DNA of 64,000 nt, from assembly GCA_932521035.1 (NCBI GenBank), contig OW051497.1:4092001-4156000 (forward strand), given 5' to 3'. Each line of letters starts with the position of its first letter. Within the stretch, counting starts at the first letter, position 1. Below are positions 36,099 through 51,256 of this stretch, piece after piece. The translations under genes and the position numbers were made by a program. The notes beneath the pieces were generated by a model, which was given only the letters and a program-made list of their open reading frames with translations, did not search any database and was not told where the DNA came from. Source of the DNA: Oscheius dolichura. Lineage: Eukaryota; Nematoda; Chromadorea; Rhabditida; Rhabditidae.

Positions 36099-38494
36099 AT
36101 GTTAGGATTTATTTTAGTATCTGGCAAGAATAGAGTTCTCCTTCTCGACGGAGACGAGCTCTTTAAAGCGTATCTAATACAACGGGTAGAGCTAGAGATC
36201 CGACAACCGCTGGAGTTAGCCTCAACCTCTAGGTAACTTTACACCTACTTCCCCTTGCTATTTTCACTTCCAGTGGAATTGTTATGGATCTGATCGAACC
36301 TCGTAAAGAATCTTCTAGAAAACGAACCAAGCGTCTGAACAGTGTACGATACTCTTTAGAGGAGGTATGTTTTCCTCTTCCCGTCTTCTTATCTACCCCC
36401 TTGTGATCCAGGAAATGACGTTTGTCTACTTTTAGGTGTCACATTTGTTCCTACCAATGATATCTTTATACAGGGGAACAACTGCCTTAGGCGACCCGAT
36501 AGCGGACATAACTATCGCGGGCAGTCGAGTTTGCTTCAAAAGCTTACCCAACGGATGCCTAATAATACATATTGGGGGGTAAGGGAACAGAGTGAACTTC
36601 GAAGAACAGTCCTTTGCAGAATAAACGAAAGCAAACGGCTCATTGAGGATTATAAGAGAAACTTGGAGCTGAATTTGGGTCCCTTGCTAGACGTTCTCGA
36701 GAATGAATACGGAAGCTTGAAACAAGCGAAAGAGAATGTCACGGCTACAATTACGAAACAGATCAATGGGGAAAGGCCCTTCAACGGTGAGAAGATACGT
36801 CTGAAGCTACAACAACTATGACTTGTAGAGGCCATTGACATCAGAAGGACAGTGTTCCACCGAGCATCTACGCAAAAGTTGCTCCCATTAGTGAAATCAA
36901 TTTGTACCCAACTTCAGCTATTTCTCGGGAACAATAGGTAAAAAACCCCCGACTAAAGGACATTCCCTACGTCAGATGCCTGCTCCTTTGTGATAAAAGT
37001 GTTCTACTATCAACTCATTCGGCGGGAAACGATAAGCCCCTGGCAAGGCATCTGGATGTGAAAGATTTACAAGGACTCATTTCTCAGCTCGCATCGCACC
37101 CGATCAAGTTGAAAGACCCCGAAATAACACAAGTAAGCAAAGAAAGGAAGGTAGAAACAATGGGTCGTTATAGGCATGGCTTCGATCGACGAGAAGCGTA
37201 GTACCGTTTTATGTAAATGTTATAAGATACAATATGGCCAACAACTTGACCCTAGTCTGCCTCCATACGACGAAGGCTGACCGATTTATACGGCTGGTTG
37301 TCTTGATCCTTATGCAAATAGAGCAACTTCACACAACATCTGAACTTGAAAGGTAAAGCCGCTTTCCACCGGTTATTTACCGCGTTCAGGGTCCTCAGTG
37401 AACTTACCGAAAGTGTCAACGAACTAACCAGCCATCTGCAGGGGTTTGTCACGGATAGCAAAGAGAACAGCGATTATCCATTTCTTCGGAACCCTCTCCG
37501 AAGTGCTCAGTTCTTCAAAGTAATGAGATTATAGGCAATGTGTAACCGTCTCTTTAGGGCCTGTGGACAAAACTGTCGCTTGATTTGGGCAAGCTCCTTG
37601 AACCAAAGACTCCGGAGAAGTTCACCAAGAGGTTCTCCCTGTTTTCCCTGAAATCGGCTCTTTCCTCCTTCCCCTTAGTTTCTTCAACGTTTTCTCTCAA
37701 AAACAACAATGGAAAGCAGACGCAGGTATTGTCGTCAAAAGGCCACTAGACTTGAACTCCTTTTAGGAAATTCCCATGAAGACAGACGTGCAGCTGGCTC
37801 TTTGGAGGAAACAGATTTTGTCCCTCTTGAATGAGCTATCAAATCTGGCAAGGAAGGACGCTGCGACTTACAAATTGCCGTTGTTCATCGACTCTATGAA
37901 ACGGATAATAAAACCTTATACTGAGAAGCTCATAGTCGAGCACTCGAAGAGTTAGGAGAATATAATTTCTAATCAAATAAGTACTTCAGTTTTGAGCGAG
38001 GCCGAGTTGAAATATAACCTGTACCTACGGCCAGTTGACTATAAACTCAACATGCTGGGTTACTGCCTAGTGGATATCGAGAAGAACCTCGAGCTCTCTT
38101 TTGAAACAGGTTGGTAATTGATTATGTCCTATCATTTCTGTTCAGATGAAATTAAGAAAGATCTCCCTAATTGGATGTATACCTCCCCTGCTCCCACTCA
38201 TTGTTTGGATGTTATCGGCGCTTCTACGAGGAGTTATACCATTTATAAAGTGCCCGTTTATCCTATAGAGAACTTTAATTTAAATTTTAGTTGAGCGGTC
38301 ACAAAAATCTTTCAAGAGGGTCCGCTTTAAAGAGTCTGCTCAATTCTCAACCTGCCCCGTTGCTACCGCCTGAAATCACCGTTACCGCTGTCTTTGATGG
38401 CTATGTTCACAAAGAGCTAGCTTCGAAGCAAATTCAGGCTCTCGTGAAACTCATTCGCGTCCATCTGACAGATTCTGTTCAGTTCTTTTACTAA
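36099..38494 (+). CDS. Tri-longin-like protein, tentatively HPS1/MON1 family
   Basis: Thirteen exons (36099-36232, 36274-36364, 36436-36578, 36620-36786, 36829-36937, 36976-37197, 37227-37352, 37390-37519, 37558-37725, 37767-37950, 37990-38109, 38146-38249, 38291-38494) give 633 residues in phase, with AATAAA 24 nt past the stop. There is no signal peptide or membrane segment. The N-terminus alternates short strands and helices (MLGFILVSGKNRVLLLDGD; later NGCLIIHIGG), as in longin domains. A similar unit starts at CLLLCDKSVLLSTHS..VKDLQGLI and a third at NLTLVCLHTTKADRF; order and length resemble HPS1 of BLOC-3 (a Rab32/38 exchange factor) or MON1. A coiled-coil-like stretch follows the first unit. 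This assignment is from remembered pattern, not alignment. The 29-nt intron at 37198-37226 is the weakest join. Confidence 0.6.
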
Positions 38495-38517
38495 TCCTGT
38501 CTATTTTGATTTTGTAC

Positions 38518-38523
38518 AATAAA
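38518..38523 (+). terminator. Poly(A) signal AATAAA of the HPS1-like gene
   Basis: AATAAA lies 24 nt after the TAA at 38492-38494, and the next gene starts 150 bp further on. Confidence 0.7.
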
Positions 38524-38673
38524 GAGTATATTATTAGCCTTATGCAAGTGACAAGTGTGACGATGTACGAGAGGAGGGGGGATAGAGTAGCGTGGTCAAG
38601 CTTATTTAAGCGATCCGCAAATGTCATCCTCGACTCCACTTTTGGTCAAAAGAACATCACGCGCCCTTACCTG

Positions 38674-39908
38674 ATGTTCCTTGTGTTGACGATTGTAGTC
38701 AGCCTCGTCAATTGATGTGCTCGAACCTCGAATACTACTGTAACCCTTACTACTACGGATTCTAGCGTCACGACAGCGACTCCCACGACCACAATTACAT
38801 TAACCACAACCAATGCAGACACTACGACCACTTCAACAACAACTAGCACAGATTCTACAACAAGTACAACTTCTACGACGACGACGACAACTACAACTAC
38901 AACTGCCTGTAAGTGCCACAATGTGTCAGAAGCGAGGGGGGCTCCAACTTATTCCTCCTTCTCGCTGAATGTCATTGGGTTACTGTGGATTCATGGTCTA
39001 ACGCAGACTGCGCGTTTAGCTTTCACTATGGGCAATACCTCTCCGAAATCTACCTAACCCTCTGTTTTTGCCGTTCTATACCATTCATTAAAAAGCATTT
39101 TTGATTTAATTGCGTTTCCCCATATAAAAGCGAATTGTTGCTCAAAGCATTCATTTAAAAAGGTTTTGCGCTTATGAGACACAGCGATGATTCGCCCGGG
39201 CAAATATTCGGAGCTTGATCTTCCGGAGACACTTGTTCTATTGCTCTCTGCGAAAAGAAGACAGAGACCTGTAAGTCAAAAGTCGCTGATCTCTAGTATG
39301 CCCACGCTAGAAGTTCCTTTGAAGATCCACATCAACTTCTAGCCTTTGACCGAGAGAGAGAGAGAGAGTCTAGCGTGATAGGCCTCTTTGCGTAGAGAAT
39401 TTACAGTTTGTTTGTAACACAGGAATGAGAAGAGCGAAGCGCTCTAGGGGGATAAAAAGAAGACTACCTATGACTGAGAAGTCTCACCCATGCCCTTTAT
39501 TTCAGCGTGTACTAACTGTGATCCTGCTATTGTAATGTTGGATCCTGACCCGGACCCAATGAATAGACACTCTCCCACCTCGGCGTTAGCTTTCTTCGTT
39601 TCTCCTGGAGTCGTCTCCCCCTTTCCCTCCACAAGCTGGTACCGGATGTTCAACGTTGGATCTGATATGTACCCCTCTATCTATCAATGGAATCAGTCTT
39701 CATACCCTCTTTCACCAACAGGAATGGATATTGGGCAGGTAGGCGCCGGAGATGTAAGTCTTTAGCATTAAAATGGTTAATCTCGAAATTGCAGCCGGCT
39801 GTCAGTTCAGTGGTCTGTAACGAAGCTGGAGAATGGACTTTCACGGGACCGGACATCAATGGTAATATAGTTACTACCGCAGTTGGTAGTGCACAGTGCC
39901 TTGGTTAA
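38674..39908 (+). CDS. Secreted mucin-like Thr-rich protein with C6-like (DUF281-like) domain
   Basis: Three exons: 38674-38908, 39506-39753 and 39795-39908. The first ATG gives MFLVLTIVVSLVN, a signal peptide, then an in-frame TGA at 38713-38715, then about 60 residues almost wholly Thr/Ser (a likely O-glycosylated stalk). The second exon joins in phase and opens with SCTNCDPAIVMLDPDP; the last ends VVCNEAGEWTF..AQCLG. CTNC near the start, C..AGEW and a final cysteine match the nematode C6 domain, usually found behind such stalks on secreted or cuticle proteins. AATAAA follows at 40017-40022. The TGA is unexplained: no splice choice removes it cleanly. Exon 2 has two in-phase donors, GTAGGC and, 15 nt on, GTAAGT. 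The first intron (597 nt) holds a GA microsatellite near 39352. Confidence 0.68.
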
Positions 39909-41861
39909 TGGAAGACGAACACTTCTTCGTGAAGCTCTTGCGAAACTTAGTCCACTTGTCAAAGACTGTTTATATATTGTACTACAATCCTGCCTGTTTG
40001 ATTGTCGTCTATGTAAAATAAAGATTATATTTATCGGATTCATTGTGAAAAAATGACACGACAGCAAGCAAATATATTGGCATGACGGAGATAATTCCTA
40101 TGGAAAGCATACGGTCTCTGATTAGTTTTATGAAAGTGAAAATTGTGACGTTGTGAGAGTGAGGGGAGAAGAGAGGAAATAATATGGGCATTTTCTTAGA
40201 AAATGTTGAAAGCATTTACGGGTCTTTTTGTTTTACAGCACCAGAAAGGGGGCTGAGATAATCATGGCAGTAAGGCGATATTGCTAGAGAGGACAATTTT
40301 GGAATAATCACCGTCGGTGGCTGATACCCACAAAACAAAAGAGTGCAAATAAGAATTTCGGGAAACACATGGCTTTGATAAAGATATTCAAATAAACTCT
40401 GAACCCGTAGGATAGGCCACGCAAAGACATTCAACACGAGACTAGATGCATCGTGAAAGACAACTGCCGGGAGAGATAAGGGAAAAGGTTAGGGCAGCAT
40501 TACTTGGCACGGGGTAGGGGGACTGGGTTAATAGTCCACTTCATTGAAATGAACTCGTAAGGGTGATGGCAAGCGGAGGGAGAAGAATAAAGCATATTGG
40601 ATGAAATTAGATATATTTGATGTGAAAACCCTAAAGCGAAAAGGTATGACACATTGTGCAGCCCGGAGGAGGTTAGACGAAGGTGAAGTAGCCGTCAGAT
40701 TTTCGACGCTTTTTACTCCTGGTCGGGTTGGAACCGTCGAAGGCCGGCTTCGCTCTGTAAGAACAGCCTTTAGCGTGGAGCGCCTCCGTTTGCCGTGCCG
40801 GCCCTGAAAGCACCACTTCACACCAACACACGCACACGACAGCAGCAGCTGGTAGCGGCGACCCGGTAGCGAGACAGCTCTCATTACAAAGCGTTTCCTT
40901 GTTTTCAATCGTTACAAAATGAATAATGAAATCTTTCGAACACTCTAAAAAGGTAAAAAAAGAAAATGAAAACGAGGTTAGTCTCCCATGCAAACTCTCC
41001 GCTTCCGTTAAAAGCTATCTCACAACAGCTCGCCTACCTCGTTTGGCCGAGAAGCCATGTTTTGAAGTTGGCGTCAAGCTTACTGGGAGACTGACTGACA
41101 CCGCCTTCAAACATCTCGATGGGACTCTAAAAGGGAATATTTCTACCCGGTACAGGTCTGTATAAAGTTACTACACACAGGGATTGCTATGTTCAAAGCA
41201 GAACTTAGTGGCCGTGCCCGACAAACATCGCTAGTCTTGGACTAACTAAAGTCAAGGCACCCCTGTCCCCTGAAACTAATCTAGAAGCAAATCTTTCGGC
41301 AGGACAAGAGTGCCTAAACAACTTAAATAGGTTAGAAGAGCTGGCAAGCTGGAATTTGGGGCGTGATCTGCCTTTGTTCTGTTACCTCACCACTCCAACT
41401 GTACGTATAACAAAATATATATGATAGATTAAAATAAGGAAAATGGAAAAGAAAGGGGATAGTTCGAGTGAGGAAGCCATTATGCCACAAATCATGCGCA
41501 AACAGAACCGGACAACGGATAGTGTTAGACAAAGCGAACGGAGGGCGTCTTCACCTTCAGCTTTCGACTCCCACATCTTGTGAGTACTAGAAACAAGGTA
41601 GATCACTCCCCGGCATTCAAATTTAACAATCCCCACAGAGCAAATAATCAAAGCGGATAGATTTGTCAGCCTCGCATGAACCGCGTGCCGCTTGCAGCTT
41701 CAATTAATCGAAAAGGTAATCGACAAAAATCTCAAATTAGCGAAACTGTTTTGCATTAAATTGGAAAATTAGACGCATCAGAAACATGCGTTCCAAGAGA
41801 GCCACTATTAGAGCAACCAAGATGCTCTGGGGGCGTCAACCGCTTTTGGGGGGAGACTTAC
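39909..41861. other. Intergenic stretch, includes unresolved 3' end of the innexin
   Basis: AATAAA at 40017-40022 ends the C6 gene. Opposed frames at 40528-41165 are not supported. The innexin's last exon must lie within 41600-41861: one candidate starts after an AAG at 41697 and would add LQAARGSCEADKS.. to a stop at 41623; another after CAG would add only two residues. I could not choose. Confidence 0.4.
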
Positions 41862-43604
<1,743 letters not shown>

Positions 43605-46600
43605 ACCGGCCGAAAGAAACTGAAAAGAACCGTTTGTCTTCTTTTGTTTTGGCGGTGCAAAATAACGGCAGTCGTGTGGTGATGTTTAGTAAGCTAGTAG
43701 TAGGCAAAAGATTGTCATGGATTGTTTTAGAGTGGGGGATGGGTGGTGCGCCACCAACCGACGGCTCCTGTCCTGTATGTAACCTGTACGCTCTGTCGTG
43801 CGATTTTGATATCTTCCCCAATGAAAGAAAGTTCTGTAAAAATAGACCGTGAGCGGGAGACACCTGCACTGGTAAACGGAGTAATCGGGTCGGGTGGGGG
43901 GCATTAGGTTAATCGCGAACAGATATTTTGAGAGGAAGGGAAGAATATTGGTGAGGCTTTCTCTAAAAAGCTACGAAGGTGACAGCTAGAATACGATTGA
44001 GCCAATTAACACGCGTAGCTACAGTAGGAGGAGAGGAGAGGTGTTAGAGCGTCTCGATTGCTCAAGACTCGGAGATGAGAGCAATTTCAGTATTCGCAGG
44101 GCAACACGCGAAAAACTCACGCATCACCGAGTAGTTCTACTTAACCGCATTAGACACTTCAGAAAAATGACAGTAATCCATGGAAAACCGACCTTTCTGT
44201 CCTTGTTGAGATATGTCTTGGAAAACTTAGTATCGTGTGGAGCTGCGCTTGAAGGATGCACCGGATAGCGTGGAACGTGGTTCAGACGCTCGCATTTCTT
44301 GAGGTTAGTGTGCTGAAAATGAGAAGTTAAAATGGTAAACAGATAAAAAATAGGCAGAAAGAGAAGTAGAAAATGATGAGGAAAGGTATTCGCGTGATAA
44401 TCGTGCAGCTCTACTTTATAATGCAATGCAGTGATACTGAATAAATTACGAATGCCAGCTTTCTGCGCAGAGAGAAGAAGATTGCTTCTTGGGAAAAGTG
44501 CTCTTTTACTAGAACAAAAGAGAAATTCGGTATGGGTCTCGAGACGAAGAGCCCCAAGTGGTAGTTCTGTGCAATATGTAAGTGAGTCGTGAAATGTGAT
44601 TGTCGGCGGATGATGGCTGCCCTAACAAGAGCCGACCACGGCAATCACAAGTCCACATGGACTGCCCAAATTGAAAGATGCCCGGGGCGTGTCACTAACT
44701 GTGTTAGTTGGAGACTTGAGAGTAGCGAAGTACCCCCTACTCTCTTCTTAGCCGTTCTAAAAGCACCACTCGAAACTCAATTTTATCTTGTCTTTCAATG
44801 TGAGAACACGAGAAATGTGATTTTCAGAACGGCGGAAGAGCTTTCAGACTGGATTCGTGAACAGAGGTAAATTTGTCAGTGCCCAAAAATGCCGCTCTTC
44901 TGACCTAGGCCCTTAGCATTTGACTAATGTTGCTTACCATTCGTTTCATTTTGACTGGCTGGGAAGAAAATAGGAATTATATGCAGAGGAGAAGCAGCTC
45001 TTTCACAGAAAAGAGTCAGAGCCTGCTAGCCGCGTGGTAATTGGTGGCAATTATGCTTATTCACGGAAGGTGTCAGTCAAGTCGTTAAGTAACAAAGTAC
45101 GGTTGTTTGAGAAGGGTTGTCTGACTTTTTTAGGCAAGAAATAATGATGTATTGATAGCTATATGCTTAACCCGATAAACAAAATGACGACGAACGAGGC
45201 GAGGTGGTGCCAGTGACCCAAAATTTATGTTGTGCCTACCGGGCGCGGTTGTAATAGGTGTTCATCAAAGGATCTCTATAGGCGCGGCTGGCATGCAAAA
45301 AGCTTAGCTGAGATCAAAGGAAATGGCCGTAACTTCGAGGTTTTATGTTGATAGGCTGACGATATATACGCTGCCTTGCGTTTCCCTAAATATTTTGGGA
45401 CAAGAATTTGAATGCGTCTGATCGTCTAAGCCGGGGATCTCCCAACAAGTTGTTGTGAAACTTGGCATCTTTAAAACGCCTCGTAGAAGGGAAAGAAACG
45501 AGGGGTCTTCAAAGTTTTGTCTTCCTACGGTAAACAGATCGTTCCAAAAGATTAGGCCAACTTACCATAGAGCGGAGAAGCCTTCGAGAGAGTGGCGGAG
45601 GCATAGAACCAAGGACACCAGCCATTTCTGCATTCTTTGGGGGTGAGGTACTATGATACTCACAGACAGCGCCAACAACCTAGCACTAACTTCTCGTTTG
45701 ACGCACCGCTCGCATTTCTAGCGATTAGTCTCATTAGCAGGACTCTCATAAGCCAAATCTGAGTATAACAAGCGTTTCGCAGTAATTGGGGGGAGCTACG
45801 GTAACTAAAAGGTCGTCGCGAGCTATTTTTGGCGTTCCAACTCACCACTATGAAGTAGGGACGAGGCCGGGCAATCATTCTACTATCATGAGTCGTGGGT
45901 AGGGGCTGCTTATAAAAATTTCAGTGGTCTATCCCGGATATGGTCAACACGCCAATATGCTTTTTTGTGGAGCTTTCAAAACCAGAAAAAGCATAGCCCC
46001 AACGATGGCACCAAAGGAAGCAGGTAGATTATCTATCGAGCAGATGACACGGCATCGGGCGACGTAAAATAAATAACTATTATGTTAGCAAGAGGGTATT
46101 TAGTGAGATTTATTGCGTGAGCGACTGCTCGCCGCTTGGAAGAGCCTTGTCGGCGGCATGTGGTCAGATCCTCTTGTCACCGAACTGAACTTTACACAGC
46201 TTATGAATACCTGTCATTTTTTTCGCCAGGATGTTAGTGGTTTCGGGTAGAGAAGGAGAAAAATAAGCAGCCGCTTTATGCAGAAAGTTCCGGAATTGCT
46301 TGAAAACGGAGAAAATGGGGAAGAAACGACTATAGGAAAGATAGAGCACAAGTAAGAAAAACAATTGTAGCAGTGGGACAGCGAGCCGCTTTAACGCAGC
46401 ATTATGGTGAAAAGGAATAGGGTAATGCCCAAGGAGCCGTGAAATTTCTGCCTTGGACAGCAGGTGTCCACTGACCCACCAGAGGAGCAACAGCAGAAAA
46501 CAGCAACTGGCAACACTGACATGAGAGAGACGCAGGTGTGGGTGAGGGATGAAGCTGTCCTCAACTTGGACCTAAGAATGCCTTCCGGATGCGAGCAGAT

Positions 46601-49600
46601 GTATATAATTTGTAGAAGGTACGCCACGAATTATTGGCTAAGCGGCATAGGGTAACCGGATATACGGACCTCTAATCCACAACGCATTGGCCGGCTTCAA
46701 TAAGATCGGGGATATCAACACACTCATGCTCGGAAAAATGACTATCACGCAAGGGAGAATTTACGGTCTAAAGGGGGATGATCAGGGGGATGATCATAAT
46801 TTATGAAGGTAGACCGAGACGGAAGTGACAGGAGAGCGCTACGAATTGAGCAGAATTACAACGAGAACAAGTGGAATCTTTCCGCAAAAATCATGTGCTA
46901 GGTGTAATACTCAGGAGGGGAGTTGCAACCCGACTTCAGGTGTTAGAAACGTCTGTAAAGAACGAGGAAGAAACGAGACTATCAGTTTACAAGGCTGGCA
47001 ATTGGCAAGTGCAGAAGCACTGGAACAAATGAAAAGTCAACTTGTTCCCGTTTACGATATATCTCTAATGAGAATGTGCAGAGGTGGAAAAGGTCGTGGA
47101 GTAATTCCTCAAACTTAATGCTTTCAACGATCCCTACGTCATAGAGAAAGGTCTTTGTCCCCCGGGGCATATATCCCCGGAATAGACAGGTCATAGGTAA
47201 GGACTTCGAGCGGGGGCTTATTTATAGCATCAAGTTGCAACCACAACTGACGATAAAAAGCGTATTTCACATCCAAGAAAACAAGACTATTAAGTTTATA
47301 GACATTTAAAGACATAATATCAGAAAGAGAGAGTTCTTTGTAGGGAACTAAATTGCTCCGAGCCTTGCTAATCTTTATCCTTCCTCAAAAACAGACAGAG
47401 ATAATCGAAGGAACAACCGCCTAGTTTGACACAAAGGATTTGGGGGAGCGGATTTTCTGAGCTGAGTCAAAAGTATGAGAGATGCGCACGTTCAGTGATC
47501 TGTGTATGCAATTTGATTACGTTGCCGTTGGCATTGCACTTGAAAAGAGAAGGAGACAAGGAAGAGACTGTGTCGCTTAGGACTAAGTAAAGATTATTCT
47601 CCCTAGGCAGTCAGCAGCTACGGGGAGGATCGATGACGCCGTGAGAACCAGCTGCTGCTCTAATTATCTCTACAGACAAAGACCGGGTATCTTCTGACAA
47701 TCATTAAAAACATCGTCTAGGAGGAATCCTGAGGCAAATTGGCAAAATAACTAATCCGGTGGACTTTGTGAATGTCAAGCAGTCAAGGGACAACTCCTTA
47801 TCTTTTTAGAAAGGGTCCGTAAATCCGAAGCTTCCACTTATCAGAACATCTATCTCTTCGGAAGGAACGCAGGTGTCGCGCTTTGAGAGACGGGGGAAAA
47901 AAGGCCAGTTAGTCCTTGGAACTGCCGTTAAATAGAGTAGTAGCTGAAGTGCAGCTATCCATATTACACGCAGCCATTCATTGACAATGATGCTCAAAAG
48001 ATTCCACAAGAGGGATGGGAGCTGGCTGACAGCCGCTGCATTTGAGATCAGAAAGGGGGAAAGGACCAGTCAGTAGGGGTAGGACGGAAGTGAGGTGCTT
48101 GCCCACTGCACACGGTTCGTCGGTTTTGCAATAAGAAATACAATTAGAACATCATGGCCGAATAGACATGCTGGACTGGGCAGCACGTAAAGTTTCAAAA
48201 AGGGAGCCAGACATCAAAACTCGCCTTTATCAGGAGACATCAAGCGCCCTATTGCAAGAAAAAGAGGACGAGAGAGAGACTCGTCGCTTCGTTTCTTCAT
48301 TTCCGGATATTGGGGAGGATTGTAAGGAAATCCTGTGATGGATCAGAAGATAATTATTTTGTTTTGTTGATTTTCGAGGGCCAAAAAAAGAGAAGCCCCG
48401 TGCTAAGCAGCAGAGAAACGTCAAAAATATGAGTTTATGAATTCCGGAAGAGTGGAGACCACCCACAGAAGATCAATATAAAGGGCAGCAAACTGGCGAC
48501 ATGAGGAAGCCTGTCTATAAACCAATGAAGAAGACGCGCAAATCGCGTCCTAATATATACCGAGTGCGTGTCTCAATGGTCCCGTAAACTATTTAAGGCG
48601 GCAAGGAGGAAGAAAACGATAGAGAATCAAGGTAAGGCAGCGTAAATAAACGATAGGATCTAAGCAGACTGACATAACAAAGTATGGGAAGAATGGATAC
48701 TAAGTATTGTGGCGAGTACGCTTCATTATGCCAATCGGGTAAAAAACAGCACAACTGGAGATCGACCTTATTCCCTTGGAGCTGGGTTTTCTATCCAAAA
48801 TTGAGAAAGTTTTTATAGAAAATGGCTAAAAAGACAATTGAACGTGGCGACCAATTCGGCGACGACGCATATCCACACGGAGCAAATCGAATCACCCATC
48901 CGTACGCTACGGGAAAATACACGTAACAATGAGCTTGTCAATATGGATTCTGGAAAGGCTTTAAGTGCCGGATGCGGTAATCTGTTGCTGTTTTTGGCAG
49001 TTGCTATCCTGCGCTTTAGCCAGGAATCGATACATCTCCTACGAGTCCTAATTATCGGCAAGTTTCAAATGCAAATATTTGAGGGGCGACGATTACGTAT
49101 CCAGTCCTTCGCAGCGATGTATATTTCATAAACAGATGCCCTCTGGGTCGCCGGAAACGAGCCGACCAAAAAGGCTTGCCGCCTGGGAATATATGACGCA
49201 ATTTAGCGTAAAAATGCCTAAATCTCCGGCTATATCCATGTAATGCCTCTAATTCCTTCTCAAATCGACTTGAATATCGGAAAAAGACCGCTTCAACTCG
49301 GAGGTATAATAAATAGGCGAGGAAGAAAAGCAATAATGTAGGAGCAAGAAGGCACTAAGTGCTCCTAGAACAATAGCCGACGGAGCCCAGAAGTGATTCA
49401 TTCACAAACGGCATGTAAGCGGTGGCTGTTTTCTAGGAATAAATTGAACCTTCCAAGTGTGTCAAATTGTTTCTTTCTGGTTCTATTTTGAAATGTGAGA
49501 AGAGATCCTAAAAAAGAGAATAAAAGTCAACGAAGAAATCGACTGATCTGGAGAGCATTGCAAACAGGAAGAACAAAACGTGACAGATCGCGCTCGGCAG

Positions 49601-50250
49601 CACATAATGTCTACTCTATCTGTCTGGTCTATTATTATTTAGGGTAAAAAGAAGACAAGAAAATGAGCGAGATTGTGAGCTATATTACCAGGCAATAACT
49701 GCGTGGTAGGGCTGCTTTCGGAAGCAATTCTAACATGGAGCAGAAGCAGTTAAAACTGAATTGCCACTAGACGAAGATTCGCATGCGTGGCGACTGCTGA
49801 TTATTCGAGACCGCTCGAACAATGCTATTGCGCACTCTGAAGAGTGATAGACTATGTAAATTTGTCGTGCAATTTGTCAGTCTAATTACCGCAACGCTTC
49901 GGGTACGGATTCACCTAGCCGGTTATATGATCTGTTCTGACCCATGGAATATAAAAACAGCAGTAGCAGAAGCAAAAGAGAGAGAGGGAGAGGCTTAATT
50001 GCCGGGTTGACTATTTTCAGATACACCATGCAATTATGTGAATAAAAATTTCCGAATGCAAGAAGATAAAAGGGGTCATTAGAGCACGACATCCGGCGAG
50101 ATGAAAGAAATTGAACATCCCGATTATGGGGCTACTTATTGATGACTAGCCGAGTGTGACACGTTTTATCAAAAAGCAATGACAAGATAGGCTAGGCAGC
50201 TGGTGGATGCCGCTTCCATGGAAACGCAGCGGATACTCGAGACTCGCACT
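43605..50250. other. Gene desert, purine-rich on the plus strand
   Basis: No supportable gene in 6.6 kb. Frames of 60-108 codons occur on both strands without paired splice sites or family resemblance. The plus strand is rich in GA tracts (for example near 43930-44040 and 48260-48320). A 12-bp tandem duplication is at 46773-46796. Confidence 0.5.
46773..46796. repeat. 12-bp tandem duplication
   Basis: Two exact adjoining copies of GGGGGATGATCA in intergenic DNA. Confidence 0.7.
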
Positions 50251-50311
50251 ATGCGGTTTCCTCTCGCTCTTTTATTCTGTCAGCTGTCCTTTGGACAACC
50301 AATCACTACAG
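50251..50311 (+). CDS. Candidate signal-peptide exon
   Basis: ATG at 50251 opens MRFPLALLFCQLSFGQPITT, a good signal peptide with a likely cleavage after SFG, ending one base into a codon at a GTACAC donor. The next exon is not clear: an acceptor at 50450-50451 (TTTCTTAG) continues in phase, but that frame overlaps equally open frames. It may be the 5' end of the membrane-protein gene whose exons appear at 51102 and 52121; this is inference from strand and order only. Confidence 0.35.
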
Positions 50312-51101
50312 GTACACCCCTTTTTCTGTGTATTCCATACCAAAAAGTACAAAGAGTAAAGGAGAAGAGGAGACGTCTCTGAAGACTTAAATACTTACTC
50401 TAGTGGAGTGTATGACGATGGGCAGCCAATCGTCGTAGAGTACGCCAGCTTTCTTAGTTCTCATTGCATTGGGATCATGGTTTGAGGCACGGGAAGCGGC
50501 TACTAACTGTCCGCGGAGCTTGTCAAGATCTCTATTGTGTCATACAATGGTCCGCCGTGTCGCGCCACAACCATTGCTAGGTTACACGACCACATTACCG
50601 TTCTTAAAATTTCAGCTGCGCGTTTTCGTTCTAGATCATCTATCACCTGATAAAAAGGGGAAAAGTGTTTTAGGGGGAGTTCGAACATTTAGACTCTCCA
50701 TTAGTTATGACATCCGGAAAGGATGAGACCGATCTAAGCAAACGCTGAGCAAACAAATTTTGAGCACCTCGACAGAAATGACCCCCAATTGGTTTTTTCC
50801 AGGAAATCTCACAAACCCTACTGAACTAGAGGAGAGCAAGTTGGAGAAGGATGAACCCGATAAACGAATATCTTCAAAATACACTGTGCAAATGGGTAGG
50901 TGTTGTATTGCAAGCCAAACTTTAGTTTGCGTGTGTCAAAAGTACGACGAACCAGGCAAAGAAGGCTAAAAATATGCCTTTGAGTTCGAGGAAAAAAGAT
51001 CAGCGCATAGCCAGGTTGCAGAACTTCTGAGAAAAACAGCCCACGTGCACATTTTTCAAGAACTAGAAGAATTTTTCTTGGTAGTGTTTATCCAATTATA
51101 G

Positions 51102-51256
51102 AGTTGGCAACGCGCCATGTAACCGAAGTGGATGATCTCGCACAACGTCTCGCTGCTGTGGTTGGAGATGCGTTAAATGCGGCAGCGGCAAAACATTTCA
51201 AACAAAAGCCTCAAACACCTACAAACCCATCTTGGGCCAACAACATCACCACGCAG
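51102..51256 (+). CDS. Candidate internal exon, helical, unrecognised
   Basis: A segment between TTATAG and the donor GTACGC is open for 51 codons (ELATRHVTEVDDLAQRL.. ending NNITTQ). It looks like a real exon: amphipathic helix, Ala-rich, then a polar Thr/Pro/Asn tail with an N-x-T site. A further possible exon upstream (50811-50895, NLTNPTELEESKLEK..) lies between TTTTCCAG and GTAGGT. I recognise no family. Together they may belong to the gene running from 50251 to 52844. Confidence 0.35.

Noticed and set aside
38667-38921. Valine-rich minus-strand frame
   Set aside because: It is the antisense shadow of the Thr-rich stalk (ACN codons read as GTN).
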